Assembly: GCA_015680685.1 (NCBI GenBank)
Contig: MNCI01026334.1
Coordinates: 932,390-973,552, forward strand
From: Gnetum montanum
Taxonomy: Eukaryota; Streptophyta; Gnetopsida; Gnetales; Gnetaceae
Length of the DNA: 41,163 nucleotides
Direction of reading: 5' to 3'
Below are positions 10,089-20,982 of the stretch, piece after piece. The translations under genes and the position numbers were made by a program. The notes beneath the pieces were generated by a model. It did not search any database. It saw nothing but the letters and a program-made list of their open reading frames with translations, and was not told the DNA's origin. Position 1 is the first letter of the stretch; every line of letters starts with the position of its first letter.

Positions 10089-12954
10089 ATGACACCTAAG
10101 GAAAAGCATGAGTAGGAAGGAGGACCATCTTAACCAAGGAACAAATGACCAAGAATAGGAAGGGGCCAAGAATAGCCCCATGATCAAGCAAAGATCCATA
10201 TCACAAGACCTCTTTGGGAGGCGCTCAAAGTGGTATCTATCTAATAGATTCCCGAAGAAGCTACTACAATAGAACAATCTCACTAAGATGAGGCACCTGA
10301 ACCTAGACCAAACCTTGAGGTTACCTTGATGGAAGCATGCCTCAAGTAGATCGTGAACAAGGAGGTCTAGAAATTTGTGCTTCAAAAATTGGACTTCAAA
10401 CATTTCTTGGAGTTTGCACCTCCAGAAGTTAAGTCTCAATTTTAGAACTCTTCCATGTGACCCACAATCACTTCCAGCAAGGAGTGGTACATGGGAGAGT
10501 TATACTTTTTATGGAACAATCGACAGGTCGATTCAACAGTCAAGATCAAGGACATTTCAGTGTCCTACTCGATGAAAGTCATTGTAGAGGCCATATGGTT
10601 ACCATAAACTAGGGTAAATTTAGCTAAAATCTCCATGTAGGTAGATCCTAGTGTCAAGAAGGAATGGACATAGTGGTGTTATGGAGTCAATCATAAGGAG
10701 TTTGGTGTGCTCACCATGATGGAACGTGCATATTTCAAGATTGTGGCCTTTCACCTTAATCCAACAGTGAGGCCAAGCAAAATCACAACGTTCTCCACTT
10801 GTGCATGTGCTACTCTAAGTTGTAGATTCCTGGTCAATTTTCCAGAGCTTATCCATCTTGAGATAAAGACATTGTTTAAAGAAAATTAATGTGGAAGGAA
10901 GTCACTCCCTTTCCCATTCCTCATTTGGAAATTATGTAAGAGGAAAGGCATAACCCACTACACAAACAATGTCATCCAACGTGCTTCATCTACTTCTTGG
11001 GCAAAGATGATGAAGGACAATATGCTTGCTAAGATCATCCAAGAAGAGGAGTAATGACCACCACCTCTGCTACCCACTCATGAAATAATGCTAGAGGCCC
11101 ATGATACTCTTGAGTACATGCACAAGATCTGAGAGTAGCTCTTGCAAGAGTAGGAGCAGTGAGTAGGAACGAGTGGCAATGATCCATCTTTGTATTATCC
11201 AACAATGAGTCACCTCAATGAAGTGGCTCAAACAATCAACCAAATTGAGGGAGGTGGGCCAATTTTCTCAACCTAAAGAATGTAGCTACCAACGAGGTCA
11301 AATCCTAATACTTGAGAGATAATGCTATCTCTATTACAATAGCTGGAAGTAATTTCCAGAAATTTCTAAGAATGCTGCTACTTTTTCAGTGCATCTAGAG
11401 GAGGATGAGGGGGCAACTATCTTGGTGATGTAGCATCATGGGTAGGAGACAACAACAAATATGGTTGCTGATAGAATTACCAAGGTACTTAATGGACCTG
11501 TAGCATCTGTACTAGATGTTTCTACACTCAGAGATGTACAGACGTTCTCAAGAACAGTTAGCGGTAAACTAAGTATAGCCCAACATGAGGAGTTGTTGGA
11601 CTGACTAGTGGGAACCAAGCAACTAATTCCAAATGTCTTTAACCTTTTGGATACAATCATTGCAACCCAATAAGAGCTGCTAGAGGCAAGGGACAAGTGT
11701 ATTATATTGGAGGGGCAACTTGAAATAGCCTAAGCACAAAACCAATGCTTACTTGCAGAAGTTGCTGAAGTAAGAGCCTATCTTGCCAATCTCACATTTC
11801 TTAATCCTACACTAACATGTGATGAAGCTTTCAAATAGCTTCAAGAAAATCTCAAAAAGGTTGAGGATGCAAAGGAGATTGTATTCTTTGATTAGTCCTT
11901 GGCCAATGCCACAATTCACAACATCCAAAAGACCTTGGACCAGACTTACCAAGAGAATGTGATTCTAACTATAGAGAATCATTGCCTATGGAATGTTGAT
12001 GTGTAGAAGTAGAAAATAAAAAATTTTACCCATCAACAATAAGAGTAGCTAGCCAAAGTAAACAATGAATTAAGAAGATTGGCAACCAAAAATAGAAATC
12101 TCTCCATGGAGGAAGTTTGAGCCCTTTACCAAAAATCTGTGATAGAGGTAGCCACCTAGACAAATGAGGCTCTCAAATTTAAGAGAGTTAAGAACCATTA
12201 CAAATATTAGGTTGGTTTGTAGAAAGAAATCAATGAGAAACACATCCAAATGGTGAAGGCAAAAGTCAATGAGGCTGTCTATCAACTCAAGGAATGAGGT
12301 GATGTCTGATAGCCTATCCTTGATGGGCTTAATAACTACAACAAAGCAAAGATCCACATGAAATAGCTACAGATCGAGAAGATGACAGAGTGCATGAAGC
12401 TTGCCAATCTCTATTATGCATATCTGGTAATGCTAACTATCAAAAGACCATGGTCAAAGTTGGAGAAACAAGTGGTCAGCTCGTACTTTTTGTACAAAGT
12501 AAAATTCAAGCATCATAAGGACACCAAGCAGAAGCTTGAGATTCCCAATGCTGAACTTAAGGTTCTCAAGGAAAAGTTCACTAATCAATGATCAACTATT
12601 GAGAACCTAGCCAAGAGGATGAGCAACTACCATGAGCTACAGAATGCAATTAAGCCACTTGATGTCAAATGCAAACTTTTCATTGCCTAGTTTGTCAATG
12701 TTGAGGTGCTATTCCTGGTAATACCCTATCCCTAAGATGTTCCCACACTGGCCCACATTCAAGATACTATGTATACCATGAACAATATAAAGGGAAAGGA
12801 GGAGAAGATGAAGGCATTATTGAACACCTTTCACCTTCCACCAGAAGTTGTAGCTACCATAGGACAACCACAACTATCACAATCGATGCATGCACTTGAA
12901 GTAGGAGAAGGTCCTTTGGTGCCTCAAGAGCCTGCACTACCTAGGACCATTTGA
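10089..12954 (+). pseudogene. Accessory 3' ORF with coiled coil, copy B
   Basis: One long decayed ORF of about 955 codons from ATG 10089 (MTPKEK) to TGA 12952-12954, with one net frameshift and many stops. Part 1 (10360-10980) has blocks FLEFAPPEVKS, MGELYFLWNN, MMERAYFKIVAFHLNP and LPFPFLIWKLCKRKGI, matching copy F. I compare this domain, from memory and with low certainty, to the 'putative plant transposon protein' family. Part 2 (about 11450-12830) is Leu/Glu/Gln/Lys-rich with heptad-like spacing (LLEARDKCIILEGQLEIA; MTECMKLANLYYAYLVML), a likely long coiled coil. The C-terminus is acidic/proline-rich (VGEGPLVPQEPALPRTI). No signal peptide or membrane segment is seen, unlike an envelope protein. 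Stops are mostly TAG or TAA. Confidence 0.65.
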
Positions 12955-13070
12955 TCTTCTTCAATGTCTTTATATCATTTGAGGAATTATGTTTGTCAAT
13001 TTTGTCTTGGTGTTTAATTTTGTTATTTTGAGCATCGAAAATTTTGTAATCATTGTAAAATTATATACTT
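12955..13070 (+). mobile_element. Truncated 3' end of copy B
   Basis: The stretch after the accessory ORF stop resembles the same place in F (TTATGTTTGTCAATTTTGTC), but no PPT or plus-oriented 3' LTR follows. The minus-oriented LTR of copy A begins at 13071. No 5-bp target duplication is obvious. Confidence 0.5.
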
Positions 13071-13904
13071 TGATGAGCAACAAGGTACCCTTACGCCCAA
13101 CCATATGAATACGAGCATCCATGCGTGATTTGGTCAAACTCTGAGGATTAAGTGCTTATGCACCTACGCAGAACAAGGATGAGTTATGCAGTCGTTGTCT
13201 TCCCAAGCTTACTTGTAAGGCACAATTGTATGGTTAAGTAAACTCGAGGTATATGATTTTTTTATGTTTTTTATATTTTCTATCTTGGTCTCCTAAGTGT
13301 GTGAAATGAAAAGATTTAGTTAACTAATGGGATTTTGTAACTCTGATGTTGATTGAATCCTAACACCAGCATCCATTCCCTCTCTCCAAACACATCTTGA
13401 ACTAGTGTAACACTATTAGGATTACCAAACACTAGTCGTTACTGGGTTACCAAGTGTTCCACGTATGCTTGAAGTGGTTGTGCTAAGTGTGCTAATTCAT
13501 TGATAATTAATAATTCTATAGAAATAACATTGATTAACTAATGAGAGCATCAAATAACAGTAAATAACATTAAATGCAATAGTTAAGCTATTCTAAATAT
13601 TGCAAGGTTTATCACAAAGTTCATCTTTATTTCCGGACACAAGGTGTGCTCAAGCACATAATGCTCAAATAAAGATCTATTCACTCTATGACTACTGCGG
13701 GCACTTAGAAATAATTCTAACTTTGGAAGAGAAAAACTGCAAGAGTTTGGCTAAAGGACTGAAAAAATACTACTCAAAACCAAGTGCCCATGTCTCTTAT
13801 TTATAAACAATGAGACAGGTTCCAACATCGCATGTTTGATGTCACTTGGCCGATCCAATATCACATATCCAATATCAGGGAGTCCCTTATTTGATGACTC
13901 ATCA
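13071..13904 (-). repeat. 3' LTR of copy A
   Basis: Starts TGATGAGCAACAAGG and ends GATGACTCATCA, 834 bp. Reverse TATA box TTATTTATAA at 13797-13806 and reverse AATAAA at 13626-13631. U3 retains decayed palindromes (CCAATATCACATATCCAATATC, split by mutations). Clearly more mutated and CpG-poor than the LTR at 18510, so the two are unlikely to be a pair. Confidence 0.85.
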
Positions 13905-13921
13905 TACCCCCACAAAAAAAT
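13905..13921 (-). promoter_or_regulatory. Polypurine tract, copy A
   Basis: On the minus strand TTTTTTTGTGGGGGTA directly precedes the LTR start TGATGAG. This is the expected plus-strand primer position. Copies E and F have GGAGGTA and GTGGGGGTA at the same place. Confidence 0.75.
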
Positions 13922-14291
13922 GAAAACTAATCCTCAAGTTCCTTACAAAATATTGTGAAGGTATGGGATTATTGACTAAACGACAACTGACGGTGACATA
14001 GAATGATAGACTCAAATTGCCTGGTGAATGGATCAACAAATGTATTACAGCATTGGTGTTCATACCCATTGTGATGAACATTGTACATAGATGACATCTA
14101 GATCCTTATTTGATAGCTTGAAGAGAGAGAGAGAAAGGAAAATGAGGCCCATTGCTGCCGATGTTAAAAATGTGCGCATCGTTGTTCATCCATGGCCACA
14201 TGACTAAGCTTGTTCCTTGCGTAAATGCTCTTGTTCTAGTCCATCCTAAGAGTTCCCTCCTATCCTGATCCATTGCTCATGTGATCGCCAT
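13922..14291 (-). mobile_element. Region between mini-intron and PPT, copy A (long accessory ORF absent)
   Basis: From the ATG at 14289-14291 to the PPT is only about 370 nt, against about 3 kb in F, so the coiled-coil ORF is missing. The first part is related to the short frame in X (18206-18415). The last 110 nt (TAGTCAATAATCCCATACC) are shared with E and F and look like a conserved sequence before the PPT. Confidence 0.55.
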
Positions 14292-14351
14292 CTACACACA
14301 CAACACAATCATGAATTAGCAAGGATAGATAAGATATAATGCAGTAGATAC
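14292..14351 (-). other. Candidate mini-intron, copy A
   Basis: On the minus strand: donor AAG|GTATCTAC (with an alternative GAG|GTAAGG five bases upstream), branch-like GCTAATTC, and acceptor GTGTGTGTAG|ATGG. It is 60 nt long and all three signals are intact in this copy. Confidence 0.6.
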
Positions 14352-15836
14352 CTTACCTCGATATGAAGCACATTGGCTAGGTTGTGGGTATGGTAGATAC
14401 TGGGTTAGAGGTTTATAATTGATGACTACCCAAGGTGTAGGGGTGAGATAAATAATGGAATGAAAAAATTTGTGACAAAGCCCCACAACTATGAGCAAAC
14501 CTCTGGTAGCAATAGGATGGAAAACGAAAGAAAGAGGAAGATAAGAGAAATAACAACGGTGAAGCCAACAAAAATGCATAGAAGGAAAGAGAAAAATAAA
14601 AATGGATGTCATGGATGAGGTGAAATGAGAAATAGTTGATTGCAAAATATGTTTAAAGGAAAGAACTTAACAATTGCACCAAAAAGAAATGCCAATGGGT
14701 CCTCCCCAAAGTAGGCTCATGCCCTTTATGCCCTGACAAACCTACAAACCAAAGAGTCCATAGGCTCTAAGAATGACATATGGAAACAATAGTTAAGAAT
14801 TCACCCATATGAATTTACCAAAGAATAACAATGTGTCAACCAAGATATAGACTAATCATAAAATCAACAATGAGGTAGGATACGGGAAGCAATACGGAAA
14901 GACAAGAGAAAATGGAATGAAAACCTAAAATCAAGGTTGTGTAAAGTCCCTTGTATATTATGTGGTTAAGGTAACTTAATAAAATTCAATCCAAATCCAG
15001 ATTAAAACTAACCACATCCAGTGACCTCACATCAACACACTTGACCAGCCCATCCTCTTGAAACAACAAGAATGCTTCCACAGGGCAACCGCCATCCCAA
15101 AAAGAGAAGAATAGAGAAGCAAGAAGTGAGAAAAGGCCTTAGTTAGAGGGAAATTTTAGGCATGGGTAACATGTCTTTCCAATGCCATAACCAGTTCTTG
15201 TAACCCATGTTCCTTTATTATGTCTAAGGAGTATGCTTTGAATTCCCACCAGGTTTTTTTTCTTTTTTAGTGAGAATCACACCATGCAAAGACTTATTTG
15301 ATTCATTCAACTTCCTAATATTAGTCGATAGCAGAATGGAAAAATCCTATGAAAAACATCCAAGTACCCAAGAGAATAGCTAGCACAAATGCGTCGAATC
15401 CCCTTGAAGTCACACATTTTTCAATCCATTTGAATCCTTCCATGGTTTGAAGAATACCAAGCCACAAATTCATTAATAAGTTTGATTAGAAAAAAGGATA
15501 GTACATTTCCAAAACAAAGAAGATCATAGAGTTGAATGGATGATGTGGACTCATTGCCTATTTTATCAAAAGAAACCATATCTTAGCATCAACATTAAAA
15601 GTCAAAGGTAAAAACCAAACATTAGAAATCAACACCATTATAGTACAACCCACCATCATGAGCACTTATTATGTGACAAGTGAGAATAAATCAAACAAAA
15701 TGTAACAGAGAAAGATATAGTAAAAATGTTAATGATGGTGTAAAACAAAAACAAGTAAAGAAAAAAGAAACAAAAATGTTGAAAACAAAAAAGACAAAAG
15801 AAACTAAGGGCTTACACTAATTAGCATTGGTAGCCA
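14352..15836 (-). mobile_element. 3' noncoding region of copy A
   Basis: Holds the conserved box TGGGTCCTCCCCAAAGTAGG (14696-14715), a long stretch shared with E and B (15160-15690), and an A-rich tract at 15690-15800 (reverse of TTTTGTTTTACACC). No internal U3-like promoter is seen, unlike copies that keep the long accessory ORF. The frame at 14316-14645 is not conserved in other copies. Confidence 0.6.
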
Positions 15837-17150
15837 TCTCCCCCACAACTAAGTTGTAAGGAGGAGATCTGAAATAATGAGTAGGGCTGTCCATTAATAG
15901 AGGTAGTGTTAGTACTGGCCATTTTGGGCTCATGGAAAGGTTTGGTTTGCTAGATGTTGACCAATAATTTCTTATTGGGGCTTCCAGGTTTATAGATCAT
16001 CATGGTCCTTAAAGGAAAAGTTTCATGAATGATATAAGGTCCTTTCCACAACATTTGAAATTTAGTTTGTTGTGGCACATGTGCAAGATTCTAATAAAGA
16101 ACCCTATCTCCTAGTTGGTATTTGAATTTTCTAATTCTTAGGTCATGATGTTGTTTGTTGAAGGCCTTGTGCAGTTCGTTGGATGACAGGGCGGCTAATC
16201 GATTTTCATCTAGTAAGTTAAGGTTCATTAACCATTCTTTTTATGCTAGAATGAGGTCAAGGTTAAGGTCACATGTTGTAGATAGTGTACGAAGCTTAGC
16301 TTGGATAGGAAGTGTTAAAAGTTTACCGTACACTAACTCATAGGGAGAATAGCTTATAGGGAGTTTCCATGTGGAGCGGTAGGCCCAAAGAGCATTGTTT
16401 AGTTTGGTGCTCCAGTCTCACCTATATTTGCTAATGGTTCATGTCAAAATTTTTGGGATTTTCCTATTGGTGACTTTGGCTTGACCATTCGCTTGAGGGT
16501 GATATGGTGTAGTCAGTTTATGCTCAACTCCTAAGCATTGCATCAACTTTCAAAAATTTGCACCTACAAAATGTGTGTCATTATTAGAAATAAGTGCATG
16601 AGGCACACAAACCTATTTACAATTTGTTGTTGAACAAATTGTGTAGCAGTAGATGATGTACAGTTAGTAACAATAGGTACTTCTGCCCATTTTGTAAAAT
16701 AATCAATAGCAACAACAATGTATGCTTTTCCATTAGACATTGGTGTAATGGGCCTCATAAAATCAATACCCCATATGTCGAAGGGTTCTAAGGGTTGAAT
16801 TCATTGTTGTTGATCCTCCATTCTAGTAGTCAGATCCCCATTGCATTGGTAGTGCTCACAAGATTGGACAAAATAATGGACGTTCCAAAATAATGTAGGC
16901 CAATAATATCCTACAAGTAAGATTTTAATGGTTGTTTGTCTCCCAGTGTAATGACCCCCACAACGGCCCTCATGAGCATCTTGGAGAACTCGCAATTAAT
17001 CTACGTTGGGAACACACCTTGTAAAGGTATCCATTGATTTCCATGAAATGTTTCACTCGGTGGAGAACTTGTTGCTTCTTTCTAATGTCCATCCCTTATG
17101 GTGTTTTTTATGTGAGAAGATAAGTAAGAATGCTACTATACCAATTTTTA
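15837..17150 (-). pseudogene. pol: Integrase remnant, copy A
   Basis: Minus-strand integrase. Order on that strand: zinc-binding domain (HEGRCGGHY... YYWPTLF... CEHYQC, 16801-16995), catalytic core with [12 protein letters not shown] (16564-16758), then ISNNDTHF where most relatives have ISDxGTHF, so the second catalytic Asp appears to be Asn. YHPQANGQAK follows, with Lys where the catalytic Glu is expected. The C-terminal part has ENRLAALSSNELHKAF, a GDRVL block and KGPYII near 16030-16200. The frame is interrupted several times. It would have inserted the cDNA into host chromatin. The pol end overlaps a PPT-like tract (15837-15850). Confidence 0.75.
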
Positions 17151-17740
17151 TCTATGGGTGATTGATTTTTTATTACACTTGCAAAGAGGATTTCATCAGG
17201 GAAACAATCAAACATTGGGTATTCATCCTCTTTGTTGTCCCATCACAACCGAGATAAATGATCGTAACAACATTCTCAGTGCCTTTATGATCTACTATTG
17301 TGAGATCAAACTCTTACAAGATCACAAGCCATCATATGATGCAAGGGCTCACCGTTGGTTTATTTATGAGAAACTGAATCACACTATGATCTGTGTGTAC
17401 AAATACCTTATAGCCTAATACATAGTGCCTAAATTTCTCTAGTGCAAACACCACAGCCATTAACTCTTTTTCTATTGTGGTATAGTTGAGTTGTGCACCT
17501 ACAATGCTTTGACTTGCACAGTGGATGTAATAGGGACATTTTTTATCTTCTAACTATGTAAGTATGGCTCCTAAAGAAAAATTGGATGCGTTAGTCATTA
17601 TATGGAACGGTCTAGACCAGTCAGGAACTTGTAGAATGGGTGTTTCTATGAGCTTCTACTTGAAGGTTTGGGAAGCTAACTCACATTCCTTGGTCCATTC
17701 AAAGGGTATGTCCTTTTTTGTTAATTTAGGTTAATCAAGT
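17151..17740 (-). pseudogene. pol: RNase H remnant and end of RT, copy A
   Basis: Minus strand: KKDIPFEWTKECELA (RT-RNase H connection), TPILQVPDWSRPFHIMTNAS, AQLNYTTIEKELMAVVFALE and HTDHSVIQFLINKP, the standard Ty3/gypsy RNase H order. It stops near 17740, where plus-oriented 3'-region sequence begins, so RT palm, protease and gag of this copy are missing. Confidence 0.75.
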
Positions 17741-18146
17741 TACAATCCCACTCTTTGAATGTGGGATTGCTAGGGCATTAAGAGCATGAGCCTGCTTTGG
17801 GGAGGATCCACTGGCATTCCTATTTGAAGCATTAGTTAAATTATTTCCCTTAACATTTTGCAATTAATTTTCTTTTGTTCATTACCACCTTGTCATCCAT
17901 TTCATCAATGCCATAGTTGTCTCTTTTTACCTATCTTTCTTACTCCTTTTCTTTCTCTATTCTAACGCTACCGGAGGTTCGCGATTAGTCATGGGGGTAT
18001 GGGGCCTGATTTTTTCGATTTTCTCCTAGCCCTGAAATTTTTGATTTTCTTCCTAACCCCTACACCTTCGGTAGCCATCATTCATATATTCCCATATCCA
18101 TATTAGCCATACCACAACCTAGCCAATGGACTTACACCGCAGCAAG

Positions 18147-18205
18147 GTATCAACTACAGTGAGATTCATTTACCCTTGCTAATTAAGATTGTGTTGTGTG
18201 TGCAG
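18147..18205 (+). other. Candidate mini-intron, chimera X
   Basis: Donor GCAAG|GTATCAAC, branch-like TTGCTAATTAAG, and acceptor TGTGTGTGCAG|ATGG; 59 nt. All signals are intact. The ATG that follows opens a frame that stops after a few codons; a second ATG at 18224 opens 63 codons. Confidence 0.6.
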
Positions 18206-18223
18206 ATGGTGATTAAATAAATA

Positions 18224-18415
18224 ATGGATTGGATCTGGCGCTGGAGCAAACACTTGGAATGGAGCAGTACTGGAAGTAGCTATGCAAGGAGCAAGATCGA
18301 TAGCGTGCTTACCGAAGGACAACGAAAAGCGCAATCTTGGCGTTGGCAGCAGCAACACTTCTTTCTATCTCTCTCTTTCTCTCAAGCTGCCAACAAAGGC
18401 CTGATGTCATTGTAA
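18224..18415 (+). pseudogene. Short ORF after mini-intron, chimera X
   Basis: Sixty-three codons (MDWIWRWSKHLEW... to ...NKGLMSL), rich in Ser and Trp. A diverged counterpart exists in copy A on the minus strand (about 14275-14100), but the protein frame is poorly kept there. It may be what remains of an accessory ORF, or chance. No domain recognised. Confidence 0.3.
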
Positions 18416-18485
18416 TAAGGTGTTCACCCTTGTTGTCATGAACACCAATTTTGTCAAGTCTTGTAATATTGTCAAGTCTGTGGAG

Positions 18486-18509
18486 TTCGATCCCCGGCAA
18501 CGGCGCCAA
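18486..18509 (-). promoter_or_regulatory. Intact tRNA-Asp primer-binding site, X
   Basis: The plus strand carries TTCGATCCCCGGCAACGGCG plus CCA, which equals the 3' end of plant tRNA-Asp as I know it, abutting the LTR at 18510. This is the best preserved PBS in the window and identifies the primer of the whole family. Confidence 0.9.
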
Positions 18510-19064
18510 TGATGAGTGGCGAGGTACCCCTACACTCAACCATACGAAACGAGCGTAGCACACACGATCCGGTCGAACTCTGCANNNNNNNNNNNNNNNN
18601 NNNNNNNNNNNNNNNNNNNNNNNNNNNNNNNNNNNNNNNNNNNNNNNNNNNNNNNNNNNNNNNNNNNNNNNNNNNNNNNNNNNNNNNNNNNNNNNNNNNN
18701 NNNNNNNNNNNNNNNNNNNNNNNNNNNNNNNNNNNNNNNNNNNNNNNNNNNNNNNNNNNNNNNNNNNNNNNNNNNNNNNNNNNNNNNNNNNNNNNNNNNN
18801 NNNNNNNNNNNNNNNNNNNNNNNNNNNNNNNNNNNNNNNNNNNNNNNNNNNNNNNNNNNNNNNNNNNNNNNNNNNNNNNNNNNNNNNNNNNNNNNNNNNN
18901 NNNNNNNNNNNNNNNNNNNNNNNNNNNNNNNNNNNNNNNNNNNNNNNNNNNNNNNNNNNNNNNNNNNNNNNNNNNNNNAGTGCCACCTCTTATTTATAGA
19001 TTTGACGGTGGACCGTGATATCGCGTACACGATATCACGGCCCATGCGATATCGCATCTCATCA
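18510..19064 (-). repeat. Young LTR of X, with sequence gap
   Basis: Starts TGATGAGTGGCGAGG and ends CGCATCTCATCA. Bases 18585-18978 are N, so real length is uncertain. Reverse TATA box at 18990-18999, followed by a palindrome (arms CCGTGATATCG/CGATATCACGG, 19013-19040) and a 14-bp perfect palindrome ATGCGATATCGCAT (19044-19057). CpG sites are largely intact, suggesting a recent copy. Long open frames across the gap are artefacts of N. Confidence 0.85.
18585..18978. other. Assembly gap (N)
   Basis: 394 unresolved bases inside an LTR. LTR D and LTR F suggest that about 650 bp would be expected here, so the gap may be undersized. Confidence 0.95.
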
Positions 19065-20828
19065 CCTTTCTACTAATCATAGTTCTTTTCTATATACTTT
19101 CTTCTCCTTCTATCTTTATCTTGGTTCCTTGACTCCATTTTATCCTCCCCAATTTTATAGCTTTTTGAAACTTGTCCCATATTTTTCTCACCTTAGCTAA
19201 TATCTCTATGACAAATTTTTGGATTGACAAGTTTTTTCTTTGTACCACTTCATCTAGCAGTGCTTCCTCCTTAGGATTGCAAAAATGTACCTTCCTTTTA
19301 TAAATGGAGAAGTCTCTGTTATACTTCTCTGCACTATCTCTCTTTTTGAGTTCTCCTTTTTTCTTAGCCACTTAGTCAACAATCCTTTGAATCGAATGGG
19401 CCTACATCTTTGATAATATTCCTTGGGCATAAACCCTAGCAGTCTCTTTAGTTTTATTTCTAAGTCCATCTATCACATCATGAAGTTGTTCCCTTTAAGA
19501 GAAATCATGACCTAGGCATTGATGAAAAAGAAAGTAATACCTACCCAAGGCTACATCAAGGAATTCATGGTCGCTTGATTTCTACCCTTGGATTTGTTTT
19601 CTCAAGTTGGACACCTTGGAGTACATTTGATATTTATCATTGAACAATTTCATTATCATACTCCATTTGCATATAGATTTCAGCTTCAAGAACTAGTGCC
19701 AACTTTCAACTTCTTTCATAAGTATCCTAGGTAATAATTTGAGTTTCTACACTTATTTTCTATGTTCTGCAAGGCACATGCATCATCAAAGGCTTGCAAA
19801 TGATGTTTTGGATCAGCAATATACCCTCCCTTAAACTTAGGAATATTGTTCACATCAAGCCATTTGATTTGGCTATCCCATTAATGCCTCATAGGAATAT
19901 GACCTACTTCTGAAATATTTATCATGCTTATTATAGTAAATAGTGGCTCATCATAGTTATTATATTCAAGGTGGCCACTATCATGGCCATGCCTCCTATG
20001 ATATGGCTACCTATGCGTTCTTTCCCATTGATGCTCCTCTTCTTATTGTTGTCTATGCTCTCTCCTCCCATCTCTATAATGGGGCCTTCTATCATCTCCA
20101 TCTTGATCTTGATTATTTCTCCTTTGGTCTTGATCATGTTCCCTTCTATTAGAGTTTGATAGTGAGAAGGATGGTGAAGGTGGAGAACTATGAGAGTTGT
20201 GTTGACTTATCCTTATTTTTTGGTTCTTTGGTTGTTCTCTTAGTGAATGGTTGGAAAAGCTTAGCCTTCAAGTGCTTTTGGTTCTAGAATTAGTTCTCCC
20301 CTCACCCTAGTTATTTACCAAGATTGAACATAGCCATTGATTAGTTGTGTCATCCTCACCAAATGGAAGAGGAACTTGGTGCTGAGACTACCCTAATGGA
20401 AATTCTAGGCCCTCCTTCTATGATTGCAAAAATAGTGAGATTGGGACTTCTTTGCCCTTGGAGGCTTCATGGCATGCCTTCATGCATTTGTCTTTTCTGA
20501 GTTGAGCCTCTATTGGCTAATAATCTCTAGAGAGGTGCTCTTTTATTTGCTAATCTAGGGCTATTGTTTCAAGCCCTAGCTTCATGAGAGCTACCATGAA
20601 CATGAAAGAAATAAAATGATTGGAAGGAAACACAATATTGCCTTCCAAATCTCTCCAATGTAATTATTCATCCTGATGGAGGATGAAAGTGAAATCTAGA
20701 TAATAAGGATTTGAATGCACATACACCCCATTTAGTTGTTAAGGTAGCTCTTCATCATTTCTTCTAAGTTTGTCATGCTAGTTAGAATTATTGACAGGTA
20801 GTGAATCAGTCCTATGAGAAGAATCCAT
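19065..20828 (-). pseudogene. gag: gag remnant, copy C
   Basis: Minus strand, starting at the ATG at 20826-20828 (MDSSHRTDSLPVNNS). It has the same N-terminal block as copy H (LDFTFILHQDE, LHWRDLEGNIV). The middle matches E around the WY-SL-P-SI region (19600-19800), and the distal part (19090-19371) has KIWDKFQKAIK, matching MWEFLDEKFQKTLK in B. It is cut at 19064 by the X LTR, so the zinc knuckle and pol are missing. The open frames at 19931-20159 are low-complexity shadows of gag. Confidence 0.65.
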
Positions 20829-20960
20829 CTTAGTTTATTCTTATATAGTGTGCCTTAATAAAATATTATTATTATTTCTAAAATATGATGTGTTATATAT
20901 CTTTACAATGACTTGTTATGATTTCACTATCTAAAAACACTTAGCGCATGTAGCTAAAAT
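20829..20960 (-). mobile_element. 5' leader of copy C
   Basis: Untranslated leader of about 130 nt between PBS and gag ATG, the same length and similar sequence as in H (1030-1145). Confidence 0.6.
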
Positions 20961-20982
20961 GAGTCCCTAGCAATAGTGCTAA
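20961..20982 (-). promoter_or_regulatory. Degenerate tRNA-Asp PBS, copy C
   Basis: The plus strand reads GAGTCCCTAGCAATAGTGCT plus AA next to the LTR. It is the tRNA-Asp PBS complement with several transitions. Confidence 0.8.

Larger units (their letters stand above)
17740..18485 (+). mobile_element. Plus-oriented 3' segment inside chimera X
   Basis: Reads in plus orientation like the A region 14740-14130 read in minus: the conserved box at 17783-17812 (CATGAGCCTGCTTTGGGGAG), a PPT-like GATTAGTCATGGGGGTATGG at 17982-18001, then ACAACCTAGCCAATGG and the mini-intron. It is fused head-on to a minus-oriented PBS and LTR, a structure not expected for a normal element. CpG content is higher than in A, so it is younger. 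Confidence 0.65.

Noticed and set aside
14316-14645. 109-codon minus-strand ORF
   Set aside because: Falls in the 3' noncoding region; no counterpart frame in B, E, F or X.
18486-18509. Possible tRNA gene
   Set aside because: Only the tRNA 3' end is present and it abuts an LTR, so it is a primer-binding site.
13071-19064. LTRs at 13071 and 18510 as a pair bounding one element
   Set aside because: They differ too much in decay and CpG content, the internal part changes orientation at 17740, and no target duplication is visible.
18309-19076. Open frames of 169-225 codons on both strands
   Set aside because: They consist mostly of the 394-base N gap; the real parts are LTR sequence.
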